Of a stretch of DNA of 5,860 nt, positions 1-4,841 are shown in pieces. The stretch is from Candidatus Staskawiczbacteria bacterium. Its GTDB lineage: Bacteria; Patescibacteriota; Minisyncoccia; Minisyncoccales; Staskawiczbacteraceae. The stretch's first letter is position 1. Every line of letters begins with the position of its first letter. The DNA lies in NCBI GenBank assembly GCA_026395275.1, contig JAPLZA010000114.1:1-5860 (forward strand), read 5' to 3'. The position numbers and the translations under genes were made by a program. The notes beneath the pieces were generated by a model, which saw only the letters and a program-made list of their open reading frames with translations, did no database searches and had not been told where the DNA came from.

Positions 1-2
1 AT

Positions 3-110
3 GGTGATCCTTATACTGTATTTTTCCCTCCAGTAGAATCAAAAGCTTTTGAAGAAGAAATAAGCGGCGCCTTTGGAGTTACAAAAGCTGATATAGAAAT
101 TTTAGACTAA
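3..110 (+). CDS. C-terminal end of an unrecognised protein (partial, 35 codons)
   Basis: An open frame enters from the left edge and ends at TAA 108-110, giving a 35-residue tail that starts GDPYTVFFPPVESKAF and ends ADIEILD. The tail is acidic, with an EEE run, and has no membrane segment. A strong terminator hairpin starts nine bases after the stop, as expected at the real end of a transcription unit, and the gene converges on the minus-strand RidA gene. I do not recognise the family and the N-terminus lies outside the window, so no function is proposed. The main support is the open frame plus the well-placed terminator. Confidence 0.5.
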   Translation, partial: GDPYTVFFPPVESKAFEEEISGAFGVTKADIEILD

Positions 111-118
111 CAGTTTTA

Positions 119-146
119 AAAAACCGCGCCTCCTGGCGCGGTTTTT
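119..146. terminator. Bidirectional intrinsic terminator between convergent genes
   Basis: A perfect 12-bp stem pairs 119-130 with 135-146. Its core is CCGCGCC/GGCGCGG and the loop is TCCT (131-134). T-rich sequence follows the stem on the plus strand and, because of the A run at 118-123, also on the minus strand. It sits between the plus-strand gene ending at 110 and the minus-strand RidA gene ending at 161, so it can stop transcription from both sides. Confidence 0.9.
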
Positions 147-160
147 GTTTGTTAGTTAAA

Positions 161-562
161 CTATTTTTTTATTATCGCCGTAACCTCAATCTCAATCTTG
201 GCGCCTTTTCGTGTCATCGCATTTACTTCTAATAACGTGCTAACCGGTTTACTTTTAGCAAAATATTTGTCGCGAATTGGAGATACCTTTTCGAAATCAT
301 CAATGTTTGTTAAAAAAGTTTGTGCTTTAACTACATCGTCAAAAGTTGCCCCAGCACTGTTAAGAATCTCCCCTAATTGTCTAAAAACATCTTCTGTCTG
401 CTTAATAATGTCATTAGTAATAGCTTCGTTCTTTCCATTTTTAGAAACTTGTTGGCCGGAAACAAAAACCAATTCTGCGTTGCCAAGATCTATTTTTATC
501 GCCGGTGAATAAGTACCGCGAGTTTTTTTCCAACCGCTTGGGTAAATTATTTGTTTTGTCAT
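161..562 (-). CDS. RidA/YjgF/UK114-superfamily protein (Rid family, 133 aa)
   Basis: This is a small single-domain Rid protein. Rid proteins form trimers with active sites at subunit interfaces, and classic RidA hydrolyses reactive enamine/imine intermediates made by PLP enzymes. Family landmarks are the VSGQQ strand (about residues 35-39), the helix QTEDVFRQLGEILNSAG, then DDVVKAQTFLTNIDDF and the terminal IEIEVTAI strand that carries the conserved Glu. The ATG at 560-562 was chosen because the upstream in-frame ATGs lie inside tRNA-Leu and the family N-terminus begins near TKQIIYPSG. Length is normal. There is no Shine-Dalgarno sequence, and only 12 nt separate the tRNA from the start codon. 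Where RidA has the catalytic Arg of PARS, this protein has PVST (Ser108), so imine-hydrolase activity is doubtful and it may belong to an Arg-less Rid subgroup. The stop is TAG. Confidence 0.9.
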   Translation of the reverse strand: MTKQIIYPSGWKKTRGTYSPAIKIDLGNAELVFVSGQQVSKNGKNEAITNDIIKQTEDVFRQLGEILNSAGATFDDVVKAQTFLTNIDDFEKVSPIRDKYFAKSKPVSTLLEVNAMTRKGAKIEIEVTAIIKK

Positions 563-574
563 ATTTTTAAATTG

Positions 575-658
575 TGCCCGAGGAGGGAGTCGAACCCTCA
601 TGAAGACAAGCCTCACAACATTTTAAGTGTTGCGCGTATACCATTCCGCCACTCGGGC
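575..658 (-). tRNA. tRNA-Leu (anticodon UAA)
   Basis: Read on the minus strand, the acceptor stem GCCCGAG/CTCGGGC closes an 84-nt cloverleaf. The anticodon stem CAACA/TGTTG holds loop CTTAAAA (anticodon TAA). A long variable arm (TGAGG/CTTCA) marks a class II tRNA, and the T arm GAGGG-TTCGACT-CCCTC is canonical. The discriminator is A, as expected for Leu. No CCA is encoded. The 5' end lies nine bases after the HNH stop codon and the 3' end 12 nt before the RidA start, so the tRNA is probably cut out of a shared transcript. Confidence 0.96.
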
Positions 659-667
659 TTAATTAAC

Positions 668-1141
668 TTATTTTTTGTGCTTTATATTTCTACCTCTATG
701 ACTAGATTTTAAACTATGACAATTTGGGCAAAGCACTCTTAAATTTTCCAACCTATTATCTAAATGATCTCCATTAATATGATCTAACTCTAACGGTAGA
801 TACCCTTCTGCGCTCTTTTTAGCCCATCCGCATTCCTCACATTCCTTTCTCTTTATTCCAGCGATAAATAATCTTTTCTTGAGCTTAAAACTTTGATAAT
901 GACTATTCCTTACTAAAATACTTTCCAAAGAAAGGCGTGGCTTCCCAATGCCCTTTAATCCTTTGTTCCAAACTTTTCCTGTGAAATGACTTATATCAAA
1001 ATTGTATTCTTTAATATACTTTTTAATCTGCTCATAATTTCCACCCGCCTCTATCAGGCCAATCTTATTCAAAACTTGTCGGTAGCTCTTAGAATACTTA
1101 ATTGCATCTTTTAATTGTGATTCGCTCCAACTTCTTTTCAT
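668..1141 (-). CDS. HNH endonuclease (free-standing, 157 aa)
   Basis: This is a putative DNA endonuclease of the zinc-ribbon HNH type. Residues 1-55 (starting WSESQL, then SKSYRQVLNKIGL, GGNY and SHFTG) look like the helix-turn-helix-like N-terminus common in phage and homing-type HNH proteins. The nuclease core runs from about 100 to 145: C101-x2-C104, then LELDHINGDHLDNRLENLRV and C138-x2-C141-H142. D120-H121, the Asn residues of HINGDHLDN and H142 supply the HNH residues, and the four Cys form the structural zinc knuckle. The family is complete and intact. It sits between tRNA-Cys and tRNA-Leu with its own promoter directly upstream. No restriction, methylase or intron partner is visible, so a selfish homing role is possible but not shown. 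Confidence 0.88.
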   Translation of the reverse strand: MKRSWSESQLKDAIKYSKSYRQVLNKIGLIEAGGNYEQIKKYIKEYNFDISHFTGKVWNKGLKGIGKPRLSLESILVRNSHYQSFKLKKRLFIAGIKRKECEECGWAKKSAEGYLPLELDHINGDHLDNRLENLRVLCPNCHSLKSSHRGRNIKHKK

Positions 1142-1147
1142 TAATTC

Positions 1148-1176
1148 ATTATATCATCCTGAAAGTGCACACGCAA
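1148..1176 (-). promoter_or_regulatory. Extended -10 promoter of the HNH gene (leaderless)
   Basis: On the minus strand, TGA-TATAAT (1148-1156) is a perfect extended -10. A weak -35, TTGCGT (1171-1176), lies 17 nt upstream. The -10 ends six bases before the ATG at 1139-1141, so transcription should start at or next to the A of the start codon. No Shine-Dalgarno sequence is correctly spaced; the AGGA at 1157-1160 is too far away. Confidence 0.6.
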
Positions 1177-1201
1177 TACTGTGCTTACGCGACTACCATT
1201 G

Positions 1202-1273
1202 AGGCACGGGTGGGAATTGAACCCACGTATAAGGGTTTTGCAGACCCTTGCCTTACCACTTGGCTACCGTGCC
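1202..1273 (-). tRNA. tRNA-Cys (anticodon GCA)
   Basis: Read on the minus strand, acceptor stem GGCACGG/CCGTGCC closes a 72-nt cloverleaf. The D arm is GCCAAGTGGTAAGGC, the anticodon stem AGGGT/ACCCT carries loop CTGCAAA (anticodon GCA), and the T arm GTGGG-TTCAATT-CCCAC is standard. The discriminator is U, the identity base of tRNA-Cys. No CCA is encoded. It lies 29 nt downstream of rbfA with no terminator in between, so it may be read from the infB-rbfA transcript. Confidence 0.97.
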
Positions 1274-1302
1274 GTACTTGTTAATGTAATTCTATCAATT
1301 TT

Positions 1303-1671
1303 TTATTTTTTTTCAACCTCGCCTGATCCTTTGTCCTGTTCGCTGGCCTTAAATAGCAACTCTTCAATTTTAGCTGCTTTGCTAATTTCCGTTTCTTTGA
1401 CAAATCTTATTCTTGGAATTGGGCGCATTTTTAAAGTCCTGTTTATTTTATACTGTATATCATAAACTGATTTGTTTAAAGCGTTTATTATTCCGGTTGC
1501 CTTTGCTTCCGGAAAAACAGAAATATATGCTTTAGCTTCAATTAAGTTTGCTGTTGTATCAACCCTTGTCAAAGTAACCAAAATTTCAGGCGAAAAAGCA
1601 AAATCTTTTAAAATGATTTTGCCTATTTCTATTTGTAACAGGGAATTAACTTTTTCAATTCTGTTATTCAT
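1303..1671 (-). CDS. rbfA: Ribosome-binding factor A
   Basis: RbfA binds the immature 30S subunit near the 5' end of 16S rRNA and helps late maturation of the small subunit. The 122-aa protein has the family's single KH-like domain. It starts with the RIEKVNSLLQIEIGKII helix, followed by strand LVTLTRVDTT, the EAKAYISVF strand, and the signature LKMRPIPRIRFV (about 80-91) before the helix AAKIEELL. The C-terminus (EQDKGSGEVEKK) is charged and looks disordered. The start is well fixed: AAGGAG lies seven bases upstream and the ATG overlaps the infB TAA by one base (TAATG), which implies translational coupling. The infB-rbfA pairing is conserved in many bacteria. Confidence 0.93.
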   Translation of the reverse strand: MNNRIEKVNSLLQIEIGKIILKDFAFSPEILVTLTRVDTTANLIEAKAYISVFPEAKATGIINALNKSVYDIQYKINRTLKMRPIPRIRFVKETEISKAAKIEELLFKASEQDKGSGEVEKK

Positions 1672-3182
1672 TACAATTCTCCTTTTTTACGCTCTTCAAC
1701 GTATGCCTGTATAATATCTCCTTTTTCAATTTTTACATTACCTTCAAAAAGTATTCCGGCTTCATCGCCCTTTCTCAACAAATCAATATCTTTTTTGTCC
1801 CTTTGTAAATTAATTATTCTACCAGAACCCACTTTTCTTTCACTTCTGAAAACTTCTAATTTCAAACCCTTTTTTAATTCTCCTTCTGTTATTTTTCCTC
1901 CTACAATTTGTCTGTTTTTTTCTCCCCAAAAAACCACTAATGTTTTCAATTTTCCAATATCTTTTCTTACAACTTCCGGCTCTAAAGTTTTTTCCAAGCT
2001 AGACCTTACGTCCTGAATTAACTCGTAAATTATTTCGAACGTTTTGATTCTTAACCTTTTGTCCAAATCATTTTTCATAAACTGCATAACAGATGTGCCA
2101 ATTTTAACTCTAAATCCAATTATTATAGCTTTTGACATTTCAGCCAGTTTGGCGTCGGTTTCGTTTATCTCTCCTACTTCTGCTTTCAAAATACGCAAAA
2201 CAGCTTTATCTTGTGGAAGATTTTTTAACATTGCTTCAATAGCTTCCAGCGAGCCAAAAACATCTCCCTTCAAAATTATGTTTAATGTTTTCTTATTCGG
2301 GTCTGATTCTATGATGGTTGAACCTAATTCTCTCTTTGGGGCTTCTTTTTTTATTTTAGCCAGAGCCTCTTCTGCTGTTTTATAGCTTTTAAATTTTTCT
2401 CCAACTGCCGGGACTGTTTCAAACCCTAAAATAATAACCGGCTGTGCGGGCAAAGCTTCTTTTACGGGTAGACCCCTAAAATTTTCTAAGTGTTTTACTT
2501 TGGCGATTGCTAACTCTGTGGCAATAATATCTTTGTTTCTTAAAATACCTTTTTTAACTATGGCAGTTGCAACAGGGCCCTTTCCGCCATTCATATAAGA
2601 TTCAATAATCAAACCTTCTGCCGGAACACTTGTGTCTGCTGTTAATTCTTGCATGTCAGCTACCAATAATATAACTTCAAGCAATTCATCTATTCCTGCT
2701 TTTTCTTTTGCTGAAACTTCAACCGAAGGAATTGTTCCACCAAAAGATTCCACCAAAACATCAATTTTAGAAAGCTCTCCTTTTATTTTTGTGGGGTTGG
2801 CAGTTGGTAAATCTATTTTGTTTAAAACAACAATCATTGGAATTTCGGCGTGTTTTATTGCAAGCACTGCTTCTTTTGTTTGGGGTTGCACAGATTGCGC
2901 GGCATCTACAACCAACAAAGCAATGTCTGCAACTTCAGCTCCGCGGGCGCGCATTGCAGAGAATGCTTCGTGTCCTGGAGTATCAATAAAAGTAATTTTC
3001 TTTCCTTTTTCCTCAATTTCATAAGCTCCTATGTGCTGGGTAATTCCGCCTGATTCTTTTGAAGTTATTTTAAAATCTCTGATGGCCTCTAAAAGGGAAG
3101 ACTTTCCGTGGTCAACATGCCCCAAAACAACCACCACTGGTGGTCTTAAGGTTGCATTTTGTTGTACAGGTTTTTTTACCAT
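1671..3182 (-). CDS. infB: Translation initiation factor IF-2 (short form, 503 aa)
   Basis: IF-2 is the GTPase that brings fMet-tRNA to the 30S P site and promotes subunit joining. All G motifs are visible: G1 GHVDHGKS (21-28), G2 GGIT (45-48), G3 DTPGH (67-71), G4 NKID (121-124) and G5 SAKE (157-160). Domain II covers about 185-270, domain III begins near LNIILKGDVFGSLEAI (300-315), and the tRNA-binding C2 domain covers about 412-495. In C2 the usual GxECGI reads GDEAGI (472-477): the Glu is kept and the Cys is Ala. The protein begins almost at the G domain and lacks the long N-terminal region of E. coli IF-2, as in many reduced genomes. There is no Shine-Dalgarno sequence. The ATG directly follows the TAA of the DUF4446 reading frame, suggesting coupled translation. 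Confidence 0.97.
   Translation of the reverse strand: MVKKPVQQNATLRPPVVVVLGHVDHGKSSLLEAIRDFKITSKESGGITQHIGAYEIEEKGKKITFIDTPGHEAFSAMRARGAEVADIALLVVDAAQSVQPQTKEAVLAIKHAEIPMIVVLNKIDLPTANPTKIKGELSKIDVLVESFGGTIPSVEVSAKEKAGIDELLEVILLVADMQELTADTSVPAEGLIIESYMNGGKGPVATAIVKKGILRNKDIIATELAIAKVKHLENFRGLPVKEALPAQPVIILGFETVPAVGEKFKSYKTAEEALAKIKKEAPKRELGSTIIESDPNKKTLNIILKGDVFGSLEAIEAMLKNLPQDKAVLRILKAEVGEINETDAKLAEMSKAIIIGFRVKIGTSVMQFMKNDLDKRLRIKTFEIIYELIQDVRSSLEKTLEPEVVRKDIGKLKTLVVFWGEKNRQIVGGKITEGELKKGLKLEVFRSERKVGSGRIINLQRDKKDIDLLRKGDEAGILFEGNVKIEKGDIIQAYVEERKKGEL
1679..1684 (-). promoter_or_regulatory. Shine-Dalgarno site of rbfA
   Basis: AAGGAG on the minus strand lies seven bases before the rbfA ATG and inside the end of infB. 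Among the minus-strand genes here it is the only strong ribosome binding site I found; the promoter-proximal genes appear to lack one. Confidence 0.75.
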
Positions 3183-3392
3183 TTATTTTGAATTAATTGC
3201 CATGTTTAGTGCTTCAACTTCTTCGCTAGAAAGCATGTGGTCTGACTTTCCGGCTTTTACAGTTTTAGCATAAACTCTATTACCTTCTTTAGAAAACAAG
3301 CTTGAAATTACAAAACCATTATTTTTATCATCTAGCAGGGCTATTACAAAGCTTTGGTTACCTCCCATTTCGTTAAAAGGATTGAATCTCAC
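3183..3392 (-). CDS. DUF4446 core domain, C-terminal fragment (69 aa)
   Basis: This is the soluble conserved half of the split DUF4446 gene. It begins with GTG at 3390-3392 (read as Met) and contains RFNPFNEMGGNQSF, IALLDDKNNGFVISSLFSKEG, RVYAKTVKAGKS and the C-terminal LSSEEVEALNMAI helix. No ATG and no Shine-Dalgarno sequence precede it. The homologous reading extends 12 codons further upstream, to the second TAA at 3429-3431, so the GTG is only the first usable start and not the ancestral one. Its TAA touches the infB ATG, which means translation of this fragment could feed ribosomes into infB. That could be a reason for selection to keep this frame open. Confidence 0.55.
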   Translation of the reverse strand: MRFNPFNEMGGNQSFVIALLDDKNNGFVISSLFSKEGNRVYAKTVKAGKSDHMLSSEEVEALNMAINSK

Positions 3393-3455
3393 AATACCGG
3401 TTTTTTGGATTGTTCTTTTGGAAATATCTTATAAATTTTTAATCTTTAAAAATGA

Positions 3456-3659
3456 TTATTTTATTTTTTCTTCCAAAGCATTATTTTTATCTTTTTGGGA
3501 AAGAAAAATATCTTTGAATTCTTTTATTTTACCCTTCTCTAAAAGCTTATTTATTTTTTTGTTTGTCTGATAATTTTGCCAGAACAAAAAACCGTTTACA
3601 ATAAGCAAAATTAAGATAACAGCGCCTAATAACAAAAAAATAATCGCCTGTGAAGCCAT
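3456..3659 (-). CDS. DUF4446 N-terminal fragment: membrane anchor plus coiled coil (67 aa)
   Basis: The predicted peptide has one membrane helix (residues about 5-27, starting AIIFLLLGAVILILL), followed by a lysine- and glutamate-rich helix through NKKINKLLEKGKIKEFKDIF and ALEEKIK that looks like a coiled coil. The positive residues after the helix suggest N-out, C-in topology. It corresponds to the N-terminal half of DUF4446 proteins and ends at an in-frame TAA (3456-3458), with recognisable family sequence continuing in the same frame beyond it. A promoter sits directly upstream. As an isolated product it would be a small inner-membrane peptide of unknown role. Confidence 0.5.
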   Translation of the reverse strand: MASQAIIFLLLGAVILILLIVNGFLFWQNYQTNKKINKLLEKGKIKEFKDIFLSQKDKNNALEEKIK

Positions 3660-3665
3660 ATAATT

Positions 3666-3694
3666 ATATTAGCTTAAATTTGACAAAACTTCAA
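3666..3694 (-). promoter_or_regulatory. Promoter of the DUF4446/infB/rbfA unit (leaderless)
   Basis: On the minus strand, TTGAAG (3689-3694) and TAATAT (3666-3671) are separated by 17 bases. The -10 ends six bases before the ATG at 3657-3659, predicting a leaderless transcript. An overlapping TATAAT (3663-3668) is a better hexamer, but it leaves a 20-base spacer and only three bases before the ATG. The promoter lies in the short gap after the GH18 gene and could drive DUF4446-infB-rbfA-tRNA-Cys. Confidence 0.5.
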
Positions 3695-3696
3695 TG

Positions 3697-4713
3697 TTAA
3701 TCAGCTTTGTCCAAAACTGTCCAAATACCCGGGTCTTCAACGCCCAAAACCCAAGCAGAAAAACCCTTAAAATTGTTTTGATTTATAATGTCCATTCTGT
3801 CTTGAAAGCTTTGCTTATTTTGGTACCAAATTTTATATTGCTTGTTGTTGAAAAAATATGACATCCATGGCGCACTCAAACTGGCATCAAAACCAGAATT
3901 GTGCTGAAAATTAGACATTAAGCGTGAAAGTCTTTCATATGTGCCAGAAGAATTTATTTTTTTTGCAGAATCAACGCTCCAGCCCCAATAATAAAGCGGA
4001 ATTCCCAAAGATAATTTGTCTGCTGGAATTTTATCTTTAACGTAAGCTAAAACGCTGTTAACAAAAGGCAAAGATGCTACCGGGCCCGTTGAATTTGGGT
4101 CGTCATAAGTCATTAAACTTATAAAATCAACTGCTTTGGCAATTCTGGCGTAGTCAAAAACTCCAGACCAATTTTTAAAAGTATCTGTGTTTTCATAATC
4201 AACACTGCGTGGCACAACAGCCACGCTTAAAATTAAATTATTTTTATGTAAAGACTCTGCAGTTTTTTCTACAAAAGCTGAGTATAAATCTTTATCTAAA
4301 TAACTTATATTCTCAAAATCAAATTGCCAACCAATATAACTGTCTTTTTTTGCTATACTGACAAGCCCTTTTATTATTTCATCTTGCGCCTTTGCAGAAA
4401 GCAACAGCCTATGCATAACGTCTTGTTTAAAGCCGGCATTTGCCACCAATGGCATCACCTTAACTTTGCTTTGGCTAATTGCTTTTTTTAGTTGAGCATC
4501 GAGTCCTCCAACAAAATATAATTTTTCAGAAACTCCATAAAATTGCGGAGCTAAAATATCAATTTTACTCGCATTTGCCTTTAAACTTTTTATGCCTTCC
4601 TGTTCTTTGGAGTGCGACATGTAAAATATATTTTCACTGGCGAGGCAAAAAATCGGCAGTAATAAAAAACATCCTAAAAAAATTATAAAGAAATATTTTC
4701 TAGAAATATTCAT
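3697..4713 (-). CDS. Secreted glycoside hydrolase family 18 (YaaH/SleL-like) protein, 338 aa
   Basis: This looks like an exported TIM-barrel glycosidase of the GH18 group, whose members cut chitin, N-acetylglucosamine glycans or cortex peptidoglycan; the substrate is not predictable here. The N-terminus is a signal sequence: NISRK, a hydrophobic stretch over about 7-24, and likely cleavage near LAS-E. Barrel strands show as IDILAPQFYGV, KVMPLVAN, the catalytic strand YIGWQFDFENI (126-136), LSVAVVPR, VDFISLMTYDD (195-205), KLSLGIPLYYWGW, and the ending GFSAWVLGVEDPGIW typical of YaaH-like GH18 domains. In the family motif DGxxDxDxE, the last D132-x-E134 pair (the acid/base Glu) is kept, while the first Asp is Ile and the second is Gln. 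No LysM repeats are present. Cysteine 23 lacks a proper lipobox, so it is probably not a lipoprotein. Confidence 0.88.
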   Translation of the reverse strand: MNISRKYFFIIFLGCFLLLPIFCLASENIFYMSHSKEQEGIKSLKANASKIDILAPQFYGVSEKLYFVGGLDAQLKKAISQSKVKVMPLVANAGFKQDVMHRLLLSAKAQDEIIKGLVSIAKKDSYIGWQFDFENISYLDKDLYSAFVEKTAESLHKNNLILSVAVVPRSVDYENTDTFKNWSGVFDYARIAKAVDFISLMTYDDPNSTGPVASLPFVNSVLAYVKDKIPADKLSLGIPLYYWGWSVDSAKKINSSGTYERLSRLMSNFQHNSGFDASLSAPWMSYFFNNKQYKIWYQNKQSFQDRMDIINQNNFKGFSAWVLGVEDPGIWTVLDKAD

Positions 4714-4719
4714 TCATAT

Positions 4720-4749
4720 ATTCTACCACTTCGATAACCCATTCGACAA
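4720..4749 (-). promoter_or_regulatory. Extended -10 promoter of the GH18 gene (leaderless)
   Basis: On the minus strand, TGG-TAGAAT (4720-4728) is an extended -10. TTGTCG (4744-4749) is a partial -35 with an 18-base spacer. The -10 ends six bases before the ATG at 4711-4713, the same distance as for the HNH and DUF4446 genes, so this mRNA should also be leaderless. Confidence 0.5.
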
Positions 4750-4769
4750 ACTCAGGGCAAGACTCAGTG
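4728..4769. repeat. Short degenerate intergenic repeat
   Basis: Two short direct repeats share the same 12-base period: TTCGA at 4730 and 4742, and ACTCAG at 4750 and 4762. The TTCGACAAACTCAGGGCAAG stretch resembles a short intergenic repeat that I recall from many environmental bacterial genomes. With only one degenerate copy visible here, membership in a dispersed family cannot be shown. It overlaps the upstream part of the GH18 promoter. Confidence 0.3.
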
Positions 4770-4807
4770 TAAACGCTTCAATTATTTCAGCGCAAGCAAA
4801 AATCTCA

Positions 4808-4835
4808 TTGACATTATTTTATATTTAACTAAACT
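4808..4835 (+). promoter_or_regulatory. Promoter reading into the structured RNA and reverse transcriptase
   Basis: TTGACA (4808-4813) is a perfect -35. TAAACT (4830-4835) follows after 16 bases as a 4/6-match -10. The predicted start, about 4842, coincides with the point where AT-rich sequence gives way to GC-rich, hairpin-rich sequence. That agreement is the main reason to believe it. Confidence 0.6.
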
Positions 4836-4841
4836 TTATTT

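Larger units (their letters stand above)
3183..3659 (-). pseudogene. DUF4446-family membrane protein gene interrupted by two in-frame TAA codons
   Basis: Positions 3659 down to 3183 form one reading frame of 158 codons plus stop, close to the usual DUF4446 length. It holds an N-terminal membrane helix, a charged coiled-coil-like linker, and the family core starting IQKTGIVRFNPF, then GGNQSF, ALLDDKNNGF, VYAKTVKAGKS and LSSEEVEAL. TAA codons at 3456-3458 and 3429-3431 break the linker. The eight codons between them (SFLKIKNL) and the twelve after (DISKRTIQKTGI) still read like linker and family sequence, so nothing is frameshifted. TAA also ends infB, rbfA, the HNH gene and the GH18 gene, so codon reassignment is unlikely. 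Either the gene is a recent pseudogene or its two halves are translated separately. DUF4446 has no established function. Confidence 0.6.

Noticed and set aside
563..616. N-terminal 18-residue extension of the RidA frame
   Set aside because: These codons are tRNA-Leu sequence; the protein homology begins at the ATG at 560-562.
1167..1184. GCACA/TGTGC hairpin after tRNA-Cys as a terminator
   Set aside because: The stem is only 5 bp, with no T tract after it on the minus strand, and it overlaps the -35 of the HNH promoter.
1181..1465. Plus-strand open frames over tRNA-Cys and rbfA
   Set aside because: They are frame shadows of a clear tRNA and a clear rbfA on the minus strand.
3429..3458. Alternative genetic code with TAA as a sense codon
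   Set aside because: TAA is the terminal codon of infB, rbfA, HNH and GH18 at the expected ends of these families. Known recoding in Patescibacteria concerns TGA.
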